A stretch of DNA of 64,000 nt from Schlegelella_A sp965246805 (lineage in GTDB: Bacteria; Pseudomonadota; Gammaproteobacteria; Burkholderiales; Burkholderiaceae_C), in contig CBDFFO010000010.1 in assembly GCA_965246805.1 (NCBI GenBank), positions 62,001-126,000 on the forward strand, in the 5' to 3' direction. Under the pieces are notes generated by a model, which worked only from the letters and a program-made list of their open reading frames with translations, had not been told where the DNA came from and ran no database searches. The position numbers were made by a program, and so were the translations under genes. Below, piece by piece: positions 26,724 to 34,825 of the stretch (position 1 is its first letter; every line of letters starts with the position of its first letter).

Positions 26724-27926
26724 TCAGCCCAGCACCGTCTGCGCGACGATGTTGCGTTGCACTTCGTTGGAGCCACCGTAGATGGTGGTCTTGCGCATGT
26801 TGAAGTAGGTCGGCGCCAGCGGCGCCGCGAAGTTGTCGCTCATCTGGTCCATGTACTGGTCGCCTTGCCAGCCGGCTTCCATCGCTTCGGCGATCAGCGG
26901 CACGCTCGCCGGGCCGGCGGCGAGCATCATCAGTTCGGCATAGCGCTGCTGGATCTCGCTGCCGCGGATCTTCAGCAGTCCCGCCACATCGAGGCTTTGC
27001 TTGCCGCTCTGCTCCGCGCTCAGCACGCGCAGCACCATCATCTCGAGCGCCACCACGTCGACCTCGAGCTTGGCGATCTCGTCGCGAAAGCGCGCGTCTT
27101 CGTACACGCCTTCGGCCTTCGCGATCCGTTTCAGCCGTTCGAGTTCGCGCTTGGCGCGGTTCACGTCGGCGATGTTGGTGCGTTCATGCGCGAGCAGGTA
27201 CTTCGCATAAGTCCAGCCCTTGTTCTCTTCGCCGACGAGGTTGTCGATCGGCACCTCGACGTTCTCGAACCACACCTCGTTTACCTCGTGCGCCCCGTCC
27301 ATCGTGATGATGGGTCGCACCGTCACGCCGGGGCTCTTCATGTCGATCAGCAGGAAGCTGATGCCGGTCTGAGGCTTGCCCTCGGTGCTGGTGCGCACCA
27401 GGCAGAAGATCCAGTCGCCGTGCTGGCCGAGCGTGGTCCAGGTCTTCTGGCCGTTGACGAGCCACTTCGGGCCGTCCTTCGTCTGGGTGCGTTCGGCCTT
27501 GCACTTGACCGAAGCGAGGTCCGAGCCCGAACCGGGTTCGCTGTAGCCCTGGCTCCACCACACCTCGCCGCTCATGATGCCGGGCAGGTGGCGCTGCTGC
27601 TGCTCGGGCGTGCCAAACGCCATGATCACCGGCGCCACCATCACCGGCCCGAAGGGCACCACGCGTGGCGCCCCGGCGAGTGCGTTCTCTTCCTCGAACA
27701 GATGGCGCTCGATCGCGTTCCAGCCCGGCCCGCCGAATTGCTTCGGCCAGCCCCAGCCGTGCCAGCCTTTCTTGCCGAGGATCTGGGCCCAGCGTTGGTG
27801 ATCTTCTTTCGTGAGGTGCAGCGAATGGTGCACCTTTTCGCTGATGTCCTTCGGCAGGTTGGCCGCGACCCAGCCTCGGATCTCGTCGCGAAAGGCTTGT
27901 TCTTCGGGGGTGAATTCGAGTTCCAT
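26724..27926 (-). CDS. Acyl-CoA dehydrogenase (larger partner)
   Basis: A 400-residue acyl-CoA dehydrogenase. The start at 27926 (MELEFTPEEQAFRDEI) has GGAG 8 bases upstream. Flavin-binding QGYSEPGSGSDLASVKC and VNGQKTWTTLGQ are clear in the middle domain; the C-terminal signature reads IYGGSNEVQRNIVAQ. The position matching the catalytic Glu of medium-chain enzymes (YEGT) is Gly here (YGGS), so the base must come from another position or from the partner subunit. It heads a two-gene unit with the 383-residue partner. Substrate unknown. Confidence 0.93.
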   Translation of the reverse strand: MELEFTPEEQAFRDEIRGWVAANLPKDISEKVHHSLHLTKEDHQRWAQILGKKGWHGWGWPKQFGGPGWNAIERHLFEEENALAGAPRVVPFGPVMVAPVIMAFGTPEQQQRHLPGIMSGEVWWSQGYSEPGSGSDLASVKCKAERTQTKDGPKWLVNGQKTWTTLGQHGDWIFCLVRTSTEGKPQTGISFLLIDMKSPGVTVRPIITMDGAHEVNEVWFENVEVPIDNLVGEENKGWTYAKYLLAHERTNIADVNRAKRELERLKRIAKAEGVYEDARFRDEIAKLEVDVVALEMMVLRVLSAEQSGKQSLDVAGLLKIRGSEIQQRYAELMMLAAGPASVPLIAEAMEAGWQGDQYMDQMSDNFAAPLAPTYFNMRKTTIYGGSNEVQRNIVAQTVLG

Positions 27927-28047
27927 CGGGCGCTCCGGACCGTCGTTGACGGCGGGTTTTAGCACGGCCGTGCGGACCACGACGCGAGCACAGTCCGGCG
28001 CTCGGCGCCAGCGCTTACCGCGCGCAGGGGCGGCCAGCCGGCCGCGT

Positions 28048-28272
28048 TCAGTGCTCCCGCTCCGCTGTCGTGATCATGATCCAGTCACCGCTGCGCTTGA
28101 TGAAGCGTGCGTTCGAGACGCCGCCTTCCCCCGCCAGGCTCTGCGTGATGGGACCCATGAACTGGATCGGGCCGCCCGACACCGAGTGGGTGAACTCGCG
28201 GAGTAGCCGGGCTTGCCGCTGGCGACCGTCCGCGGCCCTCGCGATTTGACACTTGAGCGGCGGCGCGATCAA
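28048..28272 (-). pseudogene. Decayed C-terminal copy of the neighbouring secreted protein
   Basis: A 74-codon frame with only a TTG start and no ribosome site. Its end (PITQSLAGEGGVSNARFIKRSGDWIMIT) matches the last residues of the 585-residue protein immediately upstream (TITQSLGGEDGVAAARF... GDWVMIT), about 19 of 28 positions identical. Weaker similarity continues upstream of the TTG (GETPL-IAP against GEAAL-DAP), where no start codon exists. I read it as the remnant of a partial tandem duplication of the C-terminal module. A short expressed protein cannot be excluded. Confidence 0.5.
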
Positions 28273-28349
28273 GGGTGTTTCGCCGGTTGCCGGATGCGCG
28301 GGGCCATGAAGCGCCCCCCGACGGGTCGATGCGCGGCGACTTCGCCCAG

Positions 28350-30107
28350 CTAATGCGCGGTGATCATCACCCAGTCACCGTCGCGCGGCGCGAAGCGCGC
28401 GGCCGCGACGCCGTCTTCACCGCCCAGGCTCTGGGTGATGGTCGAGACGATCTTCGCCGGCCCGCCCGCGACCGCGTATTCGAACTGGCACAGGTAGCCA
28501 GGACGGCCCGTCGCGGTCGTGCAACTGCGCTTCTTGAAACGGGTGATCGTGAACGGCGCGTCGAGGGCCGCCTCGCCGAAGCCCGGCGCAGTGCCGCAGG
28601 CCAGCGTGTCGTAGCCCCGCCCGGGAGCACAACGCCGCGTCGCGCGGCGCAGCCGCGCGACCTCGTTCTGGTAGCGCGTGCGAACGAGGTCGAGCATCAC
28701 GTCTTCAGCCGGTTCGCGGGAAAGGTCGACCGGCACCAGAGCCGTTGCACCCCGGGGTGCGACGAGCGAGACGTCGCCGCTCAGCGACGCTGAGTTGCCG
28801 GCAGCACCGACATCGATGCGCTCGGTCGACCCCCGCTTGCCACCGTCCTGATCGCGAAGCGCGCCGCGGGTCCCGAGCGTTTCGATCTCATGGCGCTGAT
28901 CGGCGATCACGCTCAGCAACTGCGCGCCGGTCACGCTCGTGCGGTCGGAGGCGATCAGGTAGCGGCGCTCCAGCGCGTCGAGTTGCTCGTCGGCCGTGGC
29001 GCGCCGGGCCAAACTGGCGAATTCGTCGTGCGCCGAGTCGAGCACTGCCGCGCGATGCCCGACGAAGTAGGCCTGGATGTCGTTGAGCGGCCTCGCCGCC
29101 GCTGCGAAGGGGCGGTAGCGCACATCGAAGGTCGCTTGCCACTGCACACCGCGCTCGAGCCCCTGCATGCCATCGCCGAGCTTATCGATGCGTTCCCTTT
29201 CGATCGCCAGCATCGCGCTGGCGATCTGCTCCATGCGCACGTTGATCTGCAACAGTTTCTCGCGCATCGTCACGCTCGGCGGGCTGCGACGCTGCAGATC
29301 GGTCGAGAGGCGCGCCAGTTGCGCGAGCCCCTCGTGGCCGCTCGACTGCGCGATGGTGTCGCGCACGAGCACCGTCTGCAGGGGCGCGGCGACTCTGGCC
29401 TCGGCGCCGGCCAGCGCGAGCTCGTAGTCGGTGACGACATGCCGATCGGCCGCCTTCATCGGCGCCTCGCCGACCTGGCGGATCGTGCCGAGCCGCGCGT
29501 AGCCCTGCTCGTTGACCGGCAACGCCTGTAGCTCATCGGTCAGCGCCTGCAACGCGGCCGTCGCGCTGTGCGTGGCCGACAGCTGGCGCAGCGTCGCCGC
29601 CTGGCGCTGCGGGTCGAGCGCGGCATAGGCGACGCTGCGGATGTCGTTGTAGTAGGTGCTCGGCGCATTCTTCGCGTCGATGCAGCGCGGCACCACATCC
29701 CGCGTCAGCACGTTGAGCTCGGCCGCCGACGTCTGTGCATACGTCTTGCCGAATGCGCGCGCGAAGCGGCCGTCTTCGAGCAGCAGCAGCACGGCCGCAT
29801 TCTGTTCGGCCGGACCGATGTGTCCGGGTGTGAGGTTCAGCGGACCTTCATCGAACCAGCCTCGAACCCGATGGCAGACGAGCTTCTGCTCGGCGTCGCG
29901 CTGCCGCCTTTGCTTTTCGACGCGTTCACGCGGGCCCTCTTCCGGAATGAGGGAGCGCAGATCGAAGCCCTGCGCGAGCACCGGGCCTGTGAAAGCAGCC
30001 GACGCGCCGCAGGCCACTGCGATCAACGCCCGGCGACACCGTGCCACCGGGCCGTGCACCTCGGTCGGGGCTGCTCGAGCAGGGTGGATCGCTGATGGGT
30101 CGCGCAT
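28350..30107 (-). CDS. Secreted protein of unknown function with duplicated C-terminal module
   Basis: A 585-residue protein. The start at 30107 gives a signal-like N-terminus (RRALIAVACGASAAFTGPVLAQG); the open frame extends about 200 codons further, but that part is only a shadow of the overlapping protease gene. The body is mostly helical and charged, with ERVEKQRRQRDAEQKLVCHRVRGW near the start and a disulfide-prone C-terminal module (CAPGRGYDTLACG, then SCTTATGRPGYLCQFEYAVAGGP). I do not recognise the family. It follows the aspartic protease gene by 5 bp, and a degraded copy of its last module lies 77 bp downstream. Confidence 0.75.
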   Translation of the reverse strand: MRDPSAIHPARAAPTEVHGPVARCRRALIAVACGASAAFTGPVLAQGFDLRSLIPEEGPRERVEKQRRQRDAEQKLVCHRVRGWFDEGPLNLTPGHIGPAEQNAAVLLLLEDGRFARAFGKTYAQTSAAELNVLTRDVVPRCIDAKNAPSTYYNDIRSVAYAALDPQRQAATLRQLSATHSATAALQALTDELQALPVNEQGYARLGTIRQVGEAPMKAADRHVVTDYELALAGAEARVAAPLQTVLVRDTIAQSSGHEGLAQLARLSTDLQRRSPPSVTMREKLLQINVRMEQIASAMLAIERERIDKLGDGMQGLERGVQWQATFDVRYRPFAAAARPLNDIQAYFVGHRAAVLDSAHDEFASLARRATADEQLDALERRYLIASDRTSVTGAQLLSVIADQRHEIETLGTRGALRDQDGGKRGSTERIDVGAAGNSASLSGDVSLVAPRGATALVPVDLSREPAEDVMLDLVRTRYQNEVARLRRATRRCAPGRGYDTLACGTAPGFGEAALDAPFTITRFKKRSCTTATGRPGYLCQFEYAVAGGPAKIVSTITQSLGGEDGVAAARFAPRDGDWVMITAH

Positions 30108-30112
30108 CGTCG

Positions 30113-30778
30113 TCAAAAGCGGCGATCGAGCGTCATGCGGTCGTTCTCGCGCTTCATCTGGAAGCGCGTGAGAAAGCTGTTGCCGAGCAGCACGTGGCCG
30201 ATCGAGGAGGGCAGCACCACCGCGGGCACGCTGTAGACCTGGACGTCGCCGATGCGGATGGCGTTGAGCGTGACGGCGTATGCAACGACGCGACCGTTCG
30301 CCGTCATGGTCGCCATCTTGGTGCCGGACCTGTAGTCGATGCCGATGCGTTCGGCATCGTCTGCTCCGAGCGCGACGGTGGTCGCGCCGGTGTCGACGAC
30401 GAAGCGCACGGCCTTGCCGTTGATGCTGCCGCTGGCGAAGAAGTGGCCGCCAATGTCGGCGGTGAGCACGATCTGGCTGCCGCCGCCTTCGCTCGGTGCG
30501 CTGCCGGTGTTGATCTGCGCGCCGCCAAGCACGAGATTGAGCTTCGCGCCTTTCACCTCGACCACCGCGTCGCTGCCGCTCACCGAGACCAGTCGGACGC
30601 CTTCGACCGTGCTGCCGACCGCCATGCTGTGAGGCTTGCCGTCGATGTTGATCAGCGCCTTGCTGCTGCCGAGGCTGCCGCTCATCGACACCGATTGAGC
30701 GTGCGCGCCCAGTGCGAGGCACGTGCCTATCACGCCCGTCACGACGGCCAGGGCAGCACGCGAAGCGATGATCGGCAT
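30113..30778 (-). CDS. Retropepsin-like clan AA aspartic protease (TIGR02281 type)
   Basis: A 221-residue exported protein. A signal peptide (residues 1-27, ending AHA) is followed by a linker domain and a single retropepsin-like domain with the catalytic DTGA at residues 129-132 (RFVVDTGATTVALG), the YRSGTKMATMTANG strand and the VLLGNSFLTRF flap-proximal motif. These single-domain proteases are presumed to dimerise; substrates are unknown. It is 5 bp upstream of the secreted 585-residue protein and 19 bp downstream of yajQ on the same strand, so all three may share a transcript. Confidence 0.9.
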   Translation of the reverse strand: MPIIASRAALAVVTGVIGTCLALGAHAQSVSMSGSLGSSKALINIDGKPHSMAVGSTVEGVRLVSVSGSDAVVEVKGAKLNLVLGGAQINTGSAPSEGGGSQIVLTADIGGHFFASGSINGKAVRFVVDTGATTVALGADDAERIGIDYRSGTKMATMTANGRVVAYAVTLNAIRIGDVQVYSVPAVVLPSSIGHVLLGNSFLTRFQMKRENDRMTLDRRF

Positions 30779-30797
30779 TCGCCCTTGTCGCGACCGG

Positions 30798-31286
30798 TCA
30801 GTCGCGAAAGTTGTTGAACGACAGCGGCACCTCGGCGAGCTCCTTGCGCACCAGTGCCATCGCGGCCTGCAGGTCGTCGCGCTTGGTGCCGGTCACGCGC
30901 ACCGTGTCGCCCTGAATGGCCGCTTGCACCTTGAGCTTGCTCTGCTTGACGAGCGTCTGCAGCTTCTTCGCGGTCTCGCTGTCGATGCCGCTCTTCACGG
31001 TGAGCGGTTGCCGCACCTTGTCGCCCCCGATCTTCTCGACCTTCGCCGTGCGGTCGATGAAGCGGATATCGACGCTGCGCTTGGTGAGCTTGGCGATCAG
31101 GATGTCGATGACCTGGCCGATCTGAAATTCGCTGTCGGCGTAGACCATCAGCGCTTCGTCCTTCAGTTCGACGCGTGCCGACGACCCCTTGAAATCGAAG
31201 CGGGTGCCGATTTCCTTCGCGGTGTTGTCGACCGCGTTGCGGACCTCCACGAGGTTGGGTTCGACGACCGCATCAAAGCTGGGCAT
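30798..31286 (-). CDS. YajQ-family cyclic di-GMP-binding protein
   Basis: A 162-residue YajQ homologue starting MPSFDAVVEPNLVEVRNAVDN and ending LSFNNFRD, both hallmark ends of the family. It has two RNA-recognition-like domains; VYADSEFQIGQVIDIL and QPLTVKSGIDSETAKK are conserved blocks. YajQ proteins bind nucleotides, and some bind cyclic di-GMP to act as transcriptional co-regulators. The ATG is preceded by GGAAAAAA. It is divergent from murB with 46 bp between starts. Confidence 0.95.
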   Translation of the reverse strand: MPSFDAVVEPNLVEVRNAVDNTAKEIGTRFDFKGSSARVELKDEALMVYADSEFQIGQVIDILIAKLTKRSVDIRFIDRTAKVEKIGGDKVRQPLTVKSGIDSETAKKLQTLVKQSKLKVQAAIQGDTVRVTGTKRDDLQAAMALVRKELAEVPLSFNNFRD

Positions 31287-31332
31287 TTTTTTCCATCGTT
31301 TTCCCCCGTTCGAATCAGGCCAAAATTCTCAC

Positions 31333-32409
31333 ATGCGAATCGACACGGGCGTCAACCTGCGACCCTACAACACCTTCGGGCTGCCGGCAGTGGCTCGCAG
31401 CCTCGTTCGCGTGACGAGCGACGCAGATGTTCGCGATGTGATCGCCAACGGCGCGCTGCGCAGCACGCCGAAGTTCGTGCTGGGGGGCGGCAGCAACATC
31501 ATCCTCACCCGCGACATGCCGCAACTGGTGCTGAAGGTCGAGGTTCGGGGCCTGCGCGTGGTCGAGGCGCGCGCCGATGCGTGGATCGTCGAAGCGGGCG
31601 GCGGCGAGAGCTGGAGCGAGCTGGTCGATTTCACGCTGCGTTCGGGCTGCCCGGGGCTCGAGAACCTGGCGCTCATCCCGGGCACGGTCGGCGCTTCACC
31701 GGTGCAGAACATCGGCGCGTACGGTGTCGAGTTGCAAGACCGCTTCGAGTCGCTCGACGCGGTCGATCTCGAAAGCGGCAAGACCCTCACGATGCGTGCC
31801 GACAAATGCGCCTTCGCCTACCGCGACAGCGTGTTCCGCCAGCACAGTTCGGTGCCCGCCGCCAGCGCCTTCGTGCCGAAGGCGGGAACGGCGGGCGCGC
31901 ACGAGTGGGCCGGCAGGCGCGTGATCACGCGCGTCCGGTTCCGCCTGCCGCGCCCCTGGAGACCGGTGCTCGGCTACCTCGAACTCCAGAAGAAGATCGG
32001 CGAGACCGGCATCGCCGAGCCCACGCCACAGCAGGTGCACGACTGGGTCGTCGAGATCCGGCGCGCAAAGCTGCCCGACCCAGCCCAGATCGGCAACGCA
32101 GGCAGCTTCTTCAAGAACCCCGTCGTCACGTCGGAGCAGTGCCGCGACATCATCGGCCGCGACCCGGAGATCGTTCACTACCCGTTGCCCGACGGCACCG
32201 CGAAGCTGGCCGCCGGCTGGATGATCGATGCCTGTGGCTGGAAGGGCAAGTCGATCGGCGAAGCCGGCGTGTACGAGAAGCAGGCGCTCGTGCTCGTGAA
32301 CCGCGGCGCCGCGATCGGGTCCGAGGTGATGACGCTCGCCAGCGCGATTCAGGAGAGCGTGTACGGCCGGTTCGGCATTCGGCTCGAACCGGAACCCATC
32401 GTCGTATGA
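31333..32409 (+). CDS. murB: UDP-N-acetylenolpyruvoylglucosamine reductase
   Basis: A 358-residue type I MurB, the FAD enzyme that makes UDP-MurNAc in peptidoglycan precursor synthesis. FAD-binding LGGGSNIIL and GTVGASPVQNIGAYG are present; the catalytic serine lies in NAGSFFKNP, with the proton-relay Tyr in AFAYRDSVF. The start at 31333 (MRIDTGVNLRPYNTFGLPA) is where family similarity begins, although the frame extends upstream. The stop overlaps the start of the glycine-rich membrane protein (ATGA at 32406-32409). Confidence 0.97.
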   Translation: MRIDTGVNLRPYNTFGLPAVARSLVRVTSDADVRDVIANGALRSTPKFVLGGGSNIILTRDMPQLVLKVEVRGLRVVEARADAWIVEAGGGESWSELVDFTLRSGCPGLENLALIPGTVGASPVQNIGAYGVELQDRFESLDAVDLESGKTLTMRADKCAFAYRDSVFRQHSSVPAASAFVPKAGTAGAHEWAGRRVITRVRFRLPRPWRPVLGYLELQKKIGETGIAEPTPQQVHDWVVEIRRAKLPDPAQIGNAGSFFKNPVVTSEQCRDIIGRDPEIVHYPLPDGTAKLAAGWMIDACGWKGKSIGEAGVYEKQALVLVNRGAAIGSEVMTLASAIQESVYGRFGIRLEPEPIVV

Positions 32410-33248
32410 GCCGATGGACCACCGACCCCGGGCAATGGCGGAAGGCCGCCCAGCGCTTGGTGTTGCATCGTGGCGCGCGGATCGCAAACGGCCTGGTCGT
32501 CGCGGCGGCGCTGGTCGGCTTCATCGCCATCGCCTCCGGCAGGAGGCCGCAGGCGTGGTGGTTCGTGTCCTTCGCGGTCGCGGTGGCGACGATCGTCGTG
32601 GGCTCGTTCTGGGTCCACTGGATGCGCGAGCGCGTGATTCGCGAAAGCCCGCTGCCGCAATTCCTGAAGCGGAAGCTCCGCGAGACCTATCCGCATCTGA
32701 GCGGACGCGACGGCGACCTGGTCGAACGCGCGTTCCGCCAGTTCTTCGTCGCCTGTCGGCGCAGCGGCAAGACCCAGGTCGCGATGCCGTCGCGCGGGGT
32801 CGACGCCTACTGGCACGAGTTCATCCTGCACACCAAGGCGTATCGCGACTGGTGCGACCTCGCGCTCGGGCGCTTCCTCGATCACACGCCGTCGCAAGCG
32901 TTGGGGCCGGCTGCTGCCACGAACGATGGCCTGCGGCGTGCGTGGTTCTGGAGCTGCCGCGAAGAATCGATCGACCCGAGGAAGCCTTCCCGCCTGCCCT
33001 TGCTGTTCGCGATCGACGCGAAGCTGAAGATCCCGGACGGTTTCGTCTACGCACCGAATTGCCGCTTGTCGCCGACCGATCCGAACCTTCATTGCGCGAC
33101 GGACTTCAGTTCGGACGGGTATGGCGGCGACGCGAGCGGACTGGGCGGCGCCGATTCGCCGAACGCGTCGGGCGATGTCGATTTCGAATTCGGCCCAGGC
33201 GACGGCTGCGGCAGCGGGGATGGTGGTGGCGGCTGCGGCGGCGATTGA
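32406..33248 (+). CDS. Membrane protein with GRDP-like domain and glycine-rich tail
   Basis: A 280-residue protein. Two hydrophobic helices (about residues 27-44 and 51-67) are followed by a cytoplasmic-looking domain containing GVDAYWHEFILHTKAYRDWC. This matches the conserved VDxxWHxFIL-T--Y--FC pattern of the glycine-rich domain protein family (DUF1399/GRDP-like). The C-terminus becomes Gly/Asp/Ser-rich, ending GDGGGGCGGD with a Cys. Function unknown. It is coupled to murB by an ATGA overlap, which may hint at a cell-envelope context. Confidence 0.75.
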   Translation: MSRWTTDPGQWRKAAQRLVLHRGARIANGLVVAAALVGFIAIASGRRPQAWWFVSFAVAVATIVVGSFWVHWMRERVIRESPLPQFLKRKLRETYPHLSGRDGDLVERAFRQFFVACRRSGKTQVAMPSRGVDAYWHEFILHTKAYRDWCDLALGRFLDHTPSQALGPAAATNDGLRRAWFWSCREESIDPRKPSRLPLLFAIDAKLKIPDGFVYAPNCRLSPTDPNLHCATDFSSDGYGGDASGLGGADSPNASGDVDFEFGPGDGCGSGDGGGGCGGD

Positions 33249-33275
33249 GTCGCTCGCTGCGTCAAGCAGCGACGC

Positions 33276-34616
33276 TCAGCGCTCGTCCTTCAACCAGTGC
33301 GTGCCGGATCCGGACGACGACGAGTCCGTCGAGAGCAAACCCACTTTCGCGTAGGTCATCAGCTTCTCGCGCGTGTCGACGATGTCGAGATTTCTCATCG
33401 TCAACTGACCGATCCGGTCCTGCGGGGAGAAGCTCGATTCGCCTTTCTCCATCGTCAGCCGTTCGGGCTTGTAGGTGAGGTTGGCTGACGTGGTGTCGAG
33501 GATCGAATAATCGTTGCCGCGGCGCAGCTCGAGCGTCACCTCGCCGGTCACCGCTTTCGCGACCCAGCGCTGCGCGGTCTCGCGCAGCATCAGCGCCTGC
33601 GGATCGAACCAACGGCCCTGGTACAGCAAGCGGCCGAGCTGGCGGCCGTTGTCGCGGTATTGCGCGATCGTGTCCTCGTTGTGGATGCCGGTGACGAGGC
33701 GTTCATACGCGATGAACAGCAACGCGAGGCCAGGTGCCTCGTAGATGCCGCGGCTCTTCGCCTCGATGATGCGGTTTTCGATCTGGTCGCTCATACCGAG
33801 CCCATGACGGCCGCCGATCCGGTTCGCCTCCATCAGCAACTCGACCGTGCCCGGGAACTCGGTGCCGTTCAACGCCACCGGCTGGCCTTCGTCGAAGCGC
33901 ACGCGCACGGTCTCGCGCGGCACCGCCACCTCGTCGCGCCAGAACGCCACGCCCATGATGGGCTCGACGATCTGCATGCCGCTGTCAAGCCGTTCGAGGT
34001 CTTTCGCCTCGTGCGTGGCGCCCAGCATGTTCGAGTCGGTCGAGTAGGCCTTGTCGGCAGACATCTTGTAGGCGAAGCCGGCCTGCTGCATGAAGGCCGA
34101 CATCTCGGCGCGGCCGCCGAGCTCGTCGATGAAGGCCTGGTCGAGCCAGGGTTTGTAGATCTGCAGGTGCGGGTTGGTGAGCAGCCCGTAGCGGTAGAAG
34201 CGCTCGATGTCGTTGCCCTTGTAGGTGCTGCCGTCGCCCCAGATGTGGACGTCGTCTTCCTTCATCGCCGCGACGAGCATCGTGCCCGTCACGGCGCGGC
34301 CGATCGGTGTGGTGTTGAAGTAGGTGACGCCGGCGGTCGAGATGTGGAACGCGCCGGCCTGCAACGCGGCGAGGCCTTCCGCGACCAGCTGGCTGCGGCA
34401 ATCGACGAGGCGCGCCTTCTCGGCACCGTAGAGCATCGCTTTTTTCGGGATCTCGTCGTAGTCGGGCTCGTCGGGCTGGCCGAGGTTGGCGGTGTAGGCG
34501 AAGGGAATGGCGCCGCGCTGGCGCATCCAGTGCAACGCCGCGCTGGTGTCGAGCCCGCCCGAGAAAGCGATGCCGACTTTCTGGTTGACGGGCGTGTGCT
34601 GGAGGATGGTGGACAT
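33276..34616 (-). CDS. argG: Argininosuccinate synthase
   Basis: A 446-residue ArgG of the longer E. coli-like type. The ATP pyrophosphatase loop is AFSGGLDTSAALHWM near residue 18. Further blocks are HISTAGVTYFNTTPIGRAVTG, IWGDGSTYKGNDIERFYRYG and SDQIENRIIEAKSRGIYEAPG. It joins citrulline and aspartate with ATP in arginine synthesis. It converges on the glycine-rich membrane protein gene; an imperfect stem (TCGCTGC/GCAGCGA, 33254-33272) lies between the two stops without a T-tract. Confidence 0.97.
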   Translation of the reverse strand: MSTILQHTPVNQKVGIAFSGGLDTSAALHWMRQRGAIPFAYTANLGQPDEPDYDEIPKKAMLYGAEKARLVDCRSQLVAEGLAALQAGAFHISTAGVTYFNTTPIGRAVTGTMLVAAMKEDDVHIWGDGSTYKGNDIERFYRYGLLTNPHLQIYKPWLDQAFIDELGGRAEMSAFMQQAGFAYKMSADKAYSTDSNMLGATHEAKDLERLDSGMQIVEPIMGVAFWRDEVAVPRETVRVRFDEGQPVALNGTEFPGTVELLMEANRIGGRHGLGMSDQIENRIIEAKSRGIYEAPGLALLFIAYERLVTGIHNEDTIAQYRDNGRQLGRLLYQGRWFDPQALMLRETAQRWVAKAVTGEVTLELRRGNDYSILDTTSANLTYKPERLTMEKGESSFSPQDRIGQLTMRNLDIVDTREKLMTYAKVGLLSTDSSSSGSGTHWLKDER

Positions 34617-34825
34617 GACGGCGGGCAGGCGCGAAGCAGATCGGCGAAGCGACGATGTTAGATGGAGCCGCCGGTCCGATTCGGGCCTCGATGCCGTCTT
34701 TCATCATGCGGTCCCACCACCCGGCGGCGTCGGTAGCCGCTAACGGGGGAGCCGGGCCCCGACACCGGCTGGCCGGCACTTCTCCCTGCGTTAAGCTCTT
34801 GCCCGCGCTCGCGCACCCCTACTCG

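Noticed and set aside
30108..30722. N-terminal extension of the 585-residue secreted protein by about 205 codons
   Set aside because: The extension overlaps the retropepsin-like protease gene in another frame and is Arg/His/Gln-rich shadow sequence; a signal-like N-terminus begins at 30107.
33254..33272. TCGCTGC/GCAGCGA stem between the glycine-rich protein gene and argG as a terminator
   Set aside because: Only 7 bp with no T-tract on either strand; too weak to list as a separate terminator.
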